From: a virus | Strand: one strand, 5' to 3' | Virus record (IMG/VR): IMGVR_UViG_3300025070_000036 | Coordinates: 1 to 58,245 of that record | DNA length: 58,245 bases | Part shown: positions 41,301 through 48,700 of the stretch, in pieces | How the letters are laid out: the number at the start of each line of letters is the position of its first letter | Numbering within the stretch: the stretch's first letter is position 1 | Notes under the pieces: model-generated | The model's input: only the letters and a program-made list of their open reading frames with translations | What the model was told of the DNA's origin: nothing | Database searches by the model: none | Program-made: the position numbers and the translations under genes

Positions 41301-42113
41301 TTGTACAATCTCTGCGGAAGCTTCTTGTGCGGCTTCTCCACCACCAGTTATAGCTGCGTTTTGTATCTTTTGCCCGATAGTTTCTACTGTTTCAGGGCCA
41401 AGGTCTTTGATAAACTTACCGATTACAGGAACATCTACAGAACGCATAAAGCGACCTAGTGGTGCAACTTCTAGTAAACCAAACGGTGCGGCTTGCCGTA
41501 TAGCACGATTACGCTGTTCTTGTGTTGCACCTCCAGCACGAGCGCGTTCACTGGCTTCACCTGCGGCTGTGCCTACACCTAACAACGCACCTGCACCAGT
41601 GGCAATACCTGTAGTAGCGGCGGCTCCGAGAGAAACAGGGGCAGCGGCAATACCTGCGGCAATACCCGCTATAGGAGCAGCAAACCCTGCGATAGAACCA
41701 AACACACTACCAATTTTATACCCAAGGTCGTCTTGGTCACCGCCACTTGGTTTTATGGCATCTGCCACACTTTGTATTTTCTTTCGGGCTGCAAGTTCGT
41801 TTTCTTCACCAAGTAATGTAGCTGCACCGAGAGCAGCCATTTCACCTGTACCTACAAATCCTGCCCCAAACCCAGAAGCAAGATCACCTAGTAATCCTGT
41901 TTCTTCTTCAGCTATAACAGGCTCTTCTATAGGTATAGCTTTAGTTTCCGCTAACCTACTTGCGATAGCTTCATCGCGACGTCTAGTTGGTTCAGGTGTT
42001 TGAAATCTTTGTTGCCTATTAGCTAGCAACAATAACTCATCCAAAGATGTATCTTTGGGAGCCTCTACTTGTACCTGCGAACCATCTTCTAGGTTAAGTG
42101 TATGTATTCCCAT
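35388..42113 (-). CDS. Giant polyvalent-type virion protein (2241 residues)
   Basis: Residues 75-310 are Ala/Gly rich with hydrophobic stretches that could cross membranes (GSIAGFAAPIAGIAAGIAAA). Residues 635-745 resemble a ParB-like domain with VEGNNRLAEAISSG near 714. A charged low-complexity region (750-850) and coiled coil (1000-1040) follow. HEMFH at 1140-1144 is an HExxH zinc protease motif, followed by an acidic helix. The C-terminal 900 residues are helical and include another hydrophobic segment (GRFFVTTGLFAGLAGMPLMG). ParB-like plus HExxH domains in one huge chain is the polyvalent-protein plan; such proteins are thought to be injected with DNA. Confidence 0.7.
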   Translation of the reverse strand: MGIHTLNLEDGSQVQVEAPKDTSLDELLLLANRQQRFQTPEPTRRRDEAIASRLAETKAIPIEEPVIAEEETGLLGDLASGFGAGFVGTGEMAALGAATLLGEENELAARKKIQSVADAIKPSGGDQDDLGYKIGSVFGSIAGFAAPIAGIAAGIAAAPVSLGAAATTGIATGAGALLGVGTAAGEASERARAGGATQEQRNRAIRQAAPFGLLEVAPLGRFMRSVDVPVIGKFIKDLGPETVETIGQKIQNAAITGGGEAAQEASAEIVQNLAERGYNPERAILEGTGESALLGGGAGATIQFFVDAFTNSRKAGPDGQPLAIEDMRDKRIEDQRQGLGSLQIEDQRVPQARAAIGEALDADGAVPLEKMQSIVAETGIPFAELEGVVSEEMGKRGSDLALRAKAELDAEEELKNRLQIEGPESLGLTSDSEGNVLTREQRNVEAEAGRVKAKEDEDARMEALRNEALPETDDSIDKTKAKVKSQYQIRPTVEFDIRKDLETKYPRLKSSDLGLNAEEGGKADEPIKGAKPDAGRDGVRPPSEDVDGANNIDPAGDADAKKDTKKSGPPTDGGLGSTSVVSGLPDGTKRAKPTALEAAGVKLVETSVPNEQYLADKNKAAAKSRKAAKKDTYESNIGRPATVSAYFEDADGNRTVNLNPEILANVKGALGEEATRGTGVKADRLRKSIEKDGYDSKLGAILVEVREDGTPFIVEGNNRLAEAISSGRESIPVEIKYIRGGEKAKGILDPMEVGIEMYIEEKLREPKSEAKPKDKPKDKDVRKVMPVLGKKGTALAPEDKAKDVKDKPKQTTAKQRAESAESQKEKVAARKSESKELNAKQAAVYTRKSVNVQRMGKDLDAEVTIDEFDNAAKKAVLSEMDKTRTKGTPVTNAIQRYFGQFPTFDSALTQAIEDVASGETRTADSNDLSGDLPQQVMQREFYLADPSNNLPSMGKISGAKVLKWFGVDVTKAGAVRVLPDGKGSKNLKSYIETELNSAITAYANINNRQKASIKQQEQQRRNLKAEKVAAEAERDNAINKVFKLPAELVIDLPLRPQVRKALLAGKLQDALVGLQATAGSRATSKLAKTFAENVGNTKLVIKKNLKTDDGSTKLAGYFDPKTNTIALDAEAGINTHALLHEMFHAVTSATIANKSHPLTKKLTKIFEGVKEQLAGEYGLTSLDEFVAEYQANPEFSNQLKTTTVNGRNPWMQLIRALANFVRTKMGIATVPETSTFDAVDKLVQEIIAPTYDGRAATKIYMEASTPAGAAKLVNKLGAPNATKATTKKEIYDYVQEGKSWMVSKTPNKAKDVWLKLQPVNILGALAEPSIPGATGLNTIINNMSSSLRRRNASLDPVVNKLRNYRKREAKKFLTLQSMVPTATYNRIDPREADFNKAYGYKEGDEAYNIKNAKAVHAELRRQYKALGKEGQDLYKTVTNVFEFALKDIMDSVDARLNATVQDPQLQKKARDKIAELLNMERGVIKPFAPLTRTGNYRLQYTAVDPVTGNPEMFVEYFRTVRSREKAKKNLKEYNDAWIAKNPNNKKVRSQIEMPWVEGTKDSVFDYSKAPSGSFIYNVLKTLESQGIDKATQQLIVDLALDSMPERSFMQGLRNRKNIRGFLGDITPTGLAETSYDLIDTVESKGRDYNRQLVQMEFGAKLEAFKRDVLDPVEGKTMDDITKLYKDNISKIVNFAQRPNVPRWSQTLTAGGYAWTMGWNLSSAAITTFDVFMSTAPRLMGKYGDKATFKAMGKATSILARSPKTKMVAVMQPDGTMAKEKVNTGKAGFSIGNYDYTDPNLPSELKDIEVLADIAEDSAQINQSLNQEELDMGNAKDAVEKINSWTSFLFHHAERYNREVAMTSTYMLELDRLRANNAGKPLSLTQKQDAARMAVSETEFTLGATASAGRPVMAQSGLGNVAMLFKRFAISKYHMMATMTNDAFQAGGDAQTKENRRIAQGQLGRFFVTTGLFAGLAGMPLMGAIGAIYDLFVDDDEDDFDAMLRKSVGEGIYKGLVNTALGVDVASRIGLNSLLYRPPIIDKDQATLWTLLEQLGGPVVGIYLSAERGIDLIGEGDVLKGVEAMAPAAVRNVIKGGKQLATGEVTTRRGNAVVEDIGIAQVLGQFAGFANADLIKQYEINKNERRKSGYLSKKRTKLLRRANIAAANNDREAYKSALKAIRKYNKGLSGAARAKNIILSDTIKKSRRAFNIRSGKMVGGIEYTPMMRRSLEEYDQGVQLFK

Positions 42114-42117
42114 AAAT

Positions 42118-44100
42118 CTACTCGCTGTACGATGTGCTGGTTACCGAATCTTTTTCTATCGTTGGTTCTATACCGTATTGACTCAATACTTGAATTGCAA
42201 ACTGTTCTGCGTCTAACAAGCTAGTACCTGTGGGTTTGCCATCTTCGCCAACACCCCTACCAAACTTGTTCATCATATCTTCAGTCATGGAGAGAGCCAT
42301 CGCTGCAGCTTTATCAAATTTTTCTTGTAAGGCTGCTACCTGTTCAGGCTCTAACCCCATTAGTTCTGCGTTTTCAAGTTCTGTTTTTGCCACCTCTACA
42401 CCGGCTAACGCATTAGCTTCTTTGGCGATCTGTTCTCTAACCTGCAATGTACGGAATATAGTGTTGTTTGCAGCGGTAACTCTTGCGGCTTCTGTAGCAT
42501 TTTTGTCTTTTAGTGCTGCCAAATCTAATTTGTTTTGTTCTATAGCCAATGTAGCGGAACGGTATGCTTGAGTATTGTCGCCTTCTATCTTACGCAATAT
42601 ACGATCTGCATTTTTTTGTGCGTTGGTAAGGTCTTGACCCCTTAGTTGCACACCTGCCTGTAGCGCGGTACGTTGGTTTTGTTGCGCTTGAGAATATAGT
42701 TCACGACCTAAAGTAAGTCCAGATTGTGCCAACCCTGTATCGGTTGTCATCTTATCTTTCTCCATGTTGAACTTATCCATCAGGCGACTTCTTCGATCTC
42801 TACGCTGTGAATTAGCTAAGTTCATAGATGCAGCTCCTGCGGATGCAAAAGTAGTCCCTATGTTTGTTGTACCTGCAGCACCCATCAAGAATGACTTTAA
42901 TCTATCTCTACGTTCTCTGTCTGGGTCGTAGTTTTCTACATCGAACGCAGCCATCTCTGATACCATGTCGTCATACTTAGCGGCTTTTTCCGCACGTCCT
43001 GTATACGCATCTGATTCTGCAAAGCCACGTTGCATAGCAGCATTTGGGTCTTCGGCAGTGAAGCCCATGTTACCCATAAGAGTGTTCATATCTATGCCAC
43101 TACCTGTTGTCGGCGTACCTTCCCCAGCTACGGGTTCTTCTTTGGCAGGAGGAGTCTGATTAGCTTGAACACTATCTTGGCCTAACGTTTCTCCACCCAT
43201 AGGTTCTTTAACAGGGGGAACTAACGTTTGTATTCCTGCTGGAGCATCGAGAGAACCGTCATCTGGCCTCTGTGTAGTAGCGTTACTAGGAGGTAACATA
43301 GCATCAGATAGAGGAACACCTGTGTTTTGAAGTCCTCCGGGATTAGCTAGCCGTAAAGGATCAACACCCTTTTCTGCTTCCGGAGCAAGTGATTCTCCTA
43401 AAATATCTGCTATTTTTTGTTGTGTATCTTTACCTACAGAAAGACTACTTACAGAACCTTTTTCAACTTGGTTTATAAGCCTATCTGCAGTACCACCAAA
43501 TGCTCTTTGGAATGCAGCTTTCTCGTCAAGCGTAAGTTTTCTACCCTTTGAGAACAATCCTTTTTGTCCACTAACACCTTCACCTCCGGCAAAAGCAACT
43601 ATGCCTCCACCAGCCATACGAACGGGGCCACCACTGTTTGCGGCTTGAGCCATACGCGCCCCTGCTAAACCTTGAGCTTGTGGTGGTACGTTAGGACGTG
43701 GTTTACCCATCAACCCTGCTAACCCTGCACCGCCACCCATCTGCGGTTTACTTGCCCCCTGTGCCATACGGCTCATGTTCTTCTTTTGCATAGCTGCTTT
43801 TTGGTCGAGCGTACCTTTTGTACGTCCTGCTAACTCACTAAGAGAACCACCCATAGCGCTTTTTGTGAGTTCAAGTGCTTCTGCTTCACGTTGTTGTGCT
43901 ATAGTGTTAGGGTTTTGTTGTGCTTTAAGTTGCATATCTGCAGCGACTTGTTTCTTTTCAGACGTAAGTTTTTGTAACGCTAGTAAATCAAGCAGCTCTT
44001 TGTTCTGCCCGTAACGTTGTTGAAGTTTTTGTGGGTTGCCTCGGTAGGCATCCATGCGTTGTTCTACTTGTGCGTCTAAACCGCCGTCACCTAAAGCCAT
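42118..44100 (-). CDS. Internal virion-like protein, 660 residues
   Basis: The N-terminal half is Gln and Ala rich with helical repeats (YGQNKELLDLLALQKLTSEK). A Gly-rich linker contains GGPVRMAGGGIVAFAGGEG near residue 160. The C-terminal half is a long helical region (KDKNATEAARVTAANNTIFR). The GGGIVAFAGGEG-type motif recurs in marine phage virion proteins. It precedes the giant protein gene and overlaps its upstream neighbour as TAATG. Likely an ejected or internal core protein. Confidence 0.55.
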   Translation of the reverse strand: MALGDGGLDAQVEQRMDAYRGNPQKLQQRYGQNKELLDLLALQKLTSEKKQVAADMQLKAQQNPNTIAQQREAEALELTKSAMGGSLSELAGRTKGTLDQKAAMQKKNMSRMAQGASKPQMGGGAGLAGLMGKPRPNVPPQAQGLAGARMAQAANSGGPVRMAGGGIVAFAGGEGVSGQKGLFSKGRKLTLDEKAAFQRAFGGTADRLINQVEKGSVSSLSVGKDTQQKIADILGESLAPEAEKGVDPLRLANPGGLQNTGVPLSDAMLPPSNATTQRPDDGSLDAPAGIQTLVPPVKEPMGGETLGQDSVQANQTPPAKEEPVAGEGTPTTGSGIDMNTLMGNMGFTAEDPNAAMQRGFAESDAYTGRAEKAAKYDDMVSEMAAFDVENYDPDRERRDRLKSFLMGAAGTTNIGTTFASAGAASMNLANSQRRDRRSRLMDKFNMEKDKMTTDTGLAQSGLTLGRELYSQAQQNQRTALQAGVQLRGQDLTNAQKNADRILRKIEGDNTQAYRSATLAIEQNKLDLAALKDKNATEAARVTAANNTIFRTLQVREQIAKEANALAGVEVAKTELENAELMGLEPEQVAALQEKFDKAAAMALSMTEDMMNKFGRGVGEDGKPTGTSLLDAEQFAIQVLSQYGIEPTIEKDSVTSTSYSE

Positions 44101-44957
44101 TATTTTCCTCCTCCACCGCTAGTAGGGGATTTGCTTCCACCAAATAGAGTATCGTATAACTCCATCATACCGCCGGAAGTACCTAAGATGTTTGATAATT
44201 TGCTTGGCTGTGCGTAAGAGTAAGACTGTGCTTCGATAGGTAAGCCTTGTAGTAAAGATTGCATATACTGCACTTGTTTGTACGGGAAGTCACGTTCTTC
44301 TTCAAACTGTAAACGATCTGCTGTAATACCTTCAGATTCAATACCTCTTTGCGTTGCACCCATATTAGCTAGTGCAGCCAAACCTTCTGTACCATACAAA
44401 TTTACTTTGTCTTGCGCTGTCATTGCACGATCTTGTGCAGTGTTAAACTGTTGTAACCCTCTATCGTACGCATCTGCGTAGCCTTGTCCTGTAATAGCTG
44501 AAAGGTTTTGCCCTAGATTACGGTTAGCCTCTGCATTAAACAAGGCTTGTGCTGATCCTCCGTACGCACCTGCAAACTTATTAGCATTTTGCGCGGCTGT
44601 AATACCTGCTTGGCGTCTAGCCTCTTCTAGCTGTGGGTCTAACGATGCTTGCAGATATGGGTTCATATACTGTTGTGCTACATCCCCTGTAAACTGTTGT
44701 TGTTCATAGCCCCCTACACCCATTGTATCTGTAGGTAATGTTAAACTACCCAACCCTGCAAAAGCCTTATCTTGCAGTTCGGAAGTACCTGCAGTGAGCG
44801 GTCCCATGTATGCGTTGTAGCCTTCGTCTGCAAGAGCTGCACCTTTTCCAAGCATCTCAGTTACATATGGGCCTGCCCAACTAGATAAAGATGATTCTGT
44901 ACCTGTTGCTTTTCCCGCCATTGGGTCTACGGGTGCGGTTACGTCGCCTTCAGCCAT
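44100..44957 (-). CDS. Virion-associated protein, 285 residues
   Basis: The product is Ala, Gln and Gly rich, largely helical, with a central segment GITAAQNANKFAGAYGGSAQ and VNLYGTEGLAALANMGATQR. Its plan is common to structural proteins in the late half of such genomes. The C-terminus is Gly/Ser rich (FGGSKSPTSGGGGK). It is encoded between two other structural genes with almost no gap. The precise place in the virion is unknown. Confidence 0.5.
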   Translation of the reverse strand: MAEGDVTAPVDPMAGKATGTESSLSSWAGPYVTEMLGKGAALADEGYNAYMGPLTAGTSELQDKAFAGLGSLTLPTDTMGVGGYEQQQFTGDVAQQYMNPYLQASLDPQLEEARRQAGITAAQNANKFAGAYGGSAQALFNAEANRNLGQNLSAITGQGYADAYDRGLQQFNTAQDRAMTAQDKVNLYGTEGLAALANMGATQRGIESEGITADRLQFEEERDFPYKQVQYMQSLLQGLPIEAQSYSYAQPSKLSNILGTSGGMMELYDTLFGGSKSPTSGGGGK

Positions 44958-44967
44958 GTTCTACCTC

Positions 44968-45711
44968 CTACGCGGGTATAAATTTTTTGGGGTCTATCTC
45001 TTTACCCTGTTTTTCGTTACCTGTACGTGCTTTACGTACTCTATCCATCATGTCTTTTAATACTTTAGCACCTGCATCAGAGTTACCATTGCCAAGATGA
45101 CTTACAACGTCAGCAGGAATAACAAACTCACCATCACTCAATCGTGCTTCTTGCTGTCCATCTATACTTGCAGGTACTTCATCCGCCATACCATCGCTAG
45201 CACCATCTAAGTATTTACCCTTTTTTAGTTCTGCAATACCACCGGTAGCCATTTGTACTACTTCGTTTTCATAAGTAGGAACGGAAGGTATCCCTTCTGA
45301 TGTAGGAGGTTTAGCTTGCATGTTTGCTTGTGTGGCAATTCCCGCGGGTACTCTTGCCCCACCGGGTCTTCTACGCTCTTGTCGTGCAGGATTAGACGCA
45401 TTAAGTGCCGCTAAACCCTCTGCAGACATAGGCTCTGCTGGCGGGGTATCCGCCTTGGGTTTATATTGTGTTTGTGTAAAATACCGTTGTCCACCACTTC
45501 CGGGGCGTCTGTTAGGATCATATGTGCTAGATACTGTTTGCCTTTGCGCAGTGTACTCAGGTATACCACCTTGGTATCCAGTTTGAGGAATTTCCCCACT
45601 TGTAAAATCACCAAATAAACCACTGTTTAGTAGTAACGAACCGCCACCTACAAGAGCAGCTTCTCCTGCATCACTTTTAGCAAAGCCTAATAAATCATCC
45701 CAAAAGCTCAT
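44968..45711 (-). CDS. Virion-associated protein with conserved C-terminal motif
   Basis: The N-terminal 60 residues are hydrophobic and Gly rich (AGEAALVGGGSLLLNSGLFG). A Pro/Arg-rich linker follows. The C-terminal part contains ATGGIAELKKGKYLDGASDG, MADEVPASIDGQQEARLSDG and EFVIPADVVSHLGNGNSDAG. I recognise this last region as a conserved module of marine phage structural proteins, of unknown chemistry. It ends with a basic helix. Likely part of the internal or tail-tip assembly. Confidence 0.6.
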   Translation of the reverse strand: MSFWDDLLGFAKSDAGEAALVGGGSLLLNSGLFGDFTSGEIPQTGYQGGIPEYTAQRQTVSSTYDPNRRPGSGGQRYFTQTQYKPKADTPPAEPMSAEGLAALNASNPARQERRRPGGARVPAGIATQANMQAKPPTSEGIPSVPTYENEVVQMATGGIAELKKGKYLDGASDGMADEVPASIDGQQEARLSDGEFVIPADVVSHLGNGNSDAGAKVLKDMMDRVRKARTGNEKQGKEIDPKKFIPA

Positions 45712-48700
45712 TATGTTTCTCCAAGTATTCTTAGTAGCATATCATTTTCATCCTCTACCTGTCCACCCTGTGCGAACCCACTAGCACGAGAAAATGGCCT
45801 TAACGTTTGATTTGCAGGTTGCATAACATCGCGTTGTCCAAATGGAGAGCCAAACATACTTTCTTGTTGCGGTGTAGCAAAGATACTTTCTCCACCAATG
45901 TCATATAAATAGTCTAATTTTACTTTGTCTCCAGACTTAACATCTACACGTTGCCCACCAATATCATCTGATTCAGCTAGTAGTTTTTGGAACTCTGCAA
46001 AATTTTGTTGGTTTGTCTGCGTGTTAATCTGTGTGTTCATGTCCGTTATCATATCAGTAACTGCGTCATTCTTTGTATCCATCTCTGCATACAAGCCAGT
46101 GGCAGGGTTAAACATAGAAGTATCCGCAAAGGTAACATCGTTACCCTGTAGCTTATCTGATAACATGTTCTGGTCGTTTATGTCAACGATACCATCACCT
46201 GTAACATCATACTGCGTAATTAACTCTTCGCTAACGTTTTCTTGCGCAATTAAGTCTATAACAAAGTCTATATCTGTCTCAGTAACCTTCCGCGCAGGTT
46301 TACCAATAAGGTCGGCTATAGTATCTACATCCAAGCCTAATGCGGCTAGATCACTAGAAAGAGTACCTATACTTCCTTCTAACCCACTAATCCCAGTTTC
46401 AAACTTCTCTGTAAGGTTAGCTTCTGTAGTGCCAAGTTCCTCAAGAATGTTAGCTTCAGTAGTCCCTAAATCATCAGCAAGTTCGTCTAATGCAGCGTTA
46501 ACATCGCCGTTATTCTCTTCGATAAGTGCGGTTAGGTTTGTTTCTAAGTTACTAACGCTTTCCTCTACACCACTAATCCCAGTTTCAAATTTGTCTGTGA
46601 GGTTAGCTTCTGTAGTACCAAGCTCCTCAAGTATGCTAGCTTCACCCACTCCCATAGCAGTTGCAAGTTCGTCCAACGCAGCAGAAACATCACCGTTATT
46701 CTCTTCGATAAGTTCAGTTAAGCTTGTTTCTAAGTCGGATATAGCCTCTGCATTTACTCCTGTAGCTTCATCAACTATATCTTGAACATCTTCAGAACTA
46801 AGGTTGTTCATATCTGCTAAGGCATCTTCTATTGCAGAGGATACATCCGCATCACTAAGGTTATTCATGCCCGCTAAAGCATCTTCTATTGCAGAGGATA
46901 CATCTTCAGGACTAGCTGATTCTGGTAAATTGCCTATAGCTGTGTCTATAATATCCTTCACATCATCCGCAGTGAGTGGATCATCTACAGGTTCGGATGG
47001 AATAAGTTCATCAACCGAGTCATCAGGAGTAGGGCCAATCGGCATTGGAAAAATAGCGTCGTCACCTACAGGTTCGGATGGAATAAGTTCACCAAAATCA
47101 TCGTCAGGTATATCAGGAAAAGGAGTAAAATCACTTTCACCCTCTTTTGGGTCTTCAACTGGAAGAGTCCCGCTAGCAGGAGGTTTTACTACCCAACCAC
47201 TACCTTCTACAGGGGTATACCCACTGTTAGGAGCGCTGTAAGTTTCACCTGTAATTTCGTTTACATAATCAACCATAACCGGTGAAGTTATACTTCCCGC
47301 TGGTGGGGGTGTAATCCCATCAGGGACTTCTCCAGAAGATGGTTTATCGCCAAAGGGAGGGCGATTATTGTCAAAAATTGGGTCACTATCCCCCATATCA
47401 GGATAATACCCAGCAAACACGTTGTTGCCGTCTGCATCAGTATAAAACAGAGATTTATCTTCTATTTCTGCTATAGCAGCGTTTAAAGCTTCAGTTTCAT
47501 CAGGGTTTTGCCCTACAAATTTTTCAGCCTGCTCGTCTGTAAGAGTTATGCCCGATGCTTCTGCTGCGGCTTTTACTTCGTCTACGTCTAAATAACGTTT
47601 GTCTATATAACTTGCCACTAACGTAGCGACTTCAGAGTCAGGTCTGTTAGATACAAAAGATTCTATTTCTGCTTCTGTAGGTATATAATCAGGGTTTTGA
47701 TTCTCAAACGCTTTTGCAGCTTCTGCAGTGCTTACATATTGTGTATCATATGAAGTGTTTAGTATGTTGTTTAGTATTACATTGTCTGTAATACCTAGTT
47801 CCCCTAAAGCTGCTACAGCAGCAGTGGAATTACCTGCATTCCCCATTGCATTTATAACGCTTGAGTTAACTGACATCAATGTATCAGCTACTGCGTTACC
47901 AGTGTAGATACCTCCTGAAGTTCCCGCACCCGTCAGTTTACCAAGTATTGCTGACCCAGTAACATTACCCGCTACATCGTATGTCGGGTCAATCATAGCC
48001 AAAGACATACCGGTTATAAGTTGTGGTAAACCTTCTTCAATACTTTCAGTGACACCTTCTTTTACAGTTACTGTACCACCTTCTTTTATTTTCTTAAACA
48101 ACGCGTTAAACGCACCTGTTGAAACATCATCAACTTTGTCCCCAAGAACAGATTTTGCAAGAGCTTGTCCACCAATGCCAGCAGTTGCAGCTAGGGTTAT
48201 AACTGCAGTAGTACCCGCCGCTTGCGCAATATCAATAGCATAATCCGTTGCTTCTTGTTCGGACATCCCAGTCTTTATTGCTGTAGCATATGCTTCGTCG
48301 AACGCCCCTGCCGCTGTACCCCCAAAAGCTTCGGTTGCATCTAAAGTAAGAGCTGTCCCAAGTTTTGCCTTAGTAGCTATTTTTGTAGCATATGCTTCTC
48401 CAGCTTCTAGCAAACCTTTTTTAGCTAGATTGCCTACACCGCCAGATGCAAGTAGAAGAGGTACTTCTTGTATTATTTCTTTAACAACGTACTCAGACAA
48501 AAATTCTACAGGGTTATCCCATGCAGCACCATATATAGCTTGTGCCTTTAATAGCACTTTCTTAGCAGTAGAGGGTTCTTGCCCCGGATTATCTTCCCGC
48601 CACTGTTTATCGTAGTCTGCCATTGCATCATCTATTTCTCCAAGAGCATTTGCATACTCTTCAGATCGTAAGTCACCGCTAGCACTAATCAAGTTATCTG

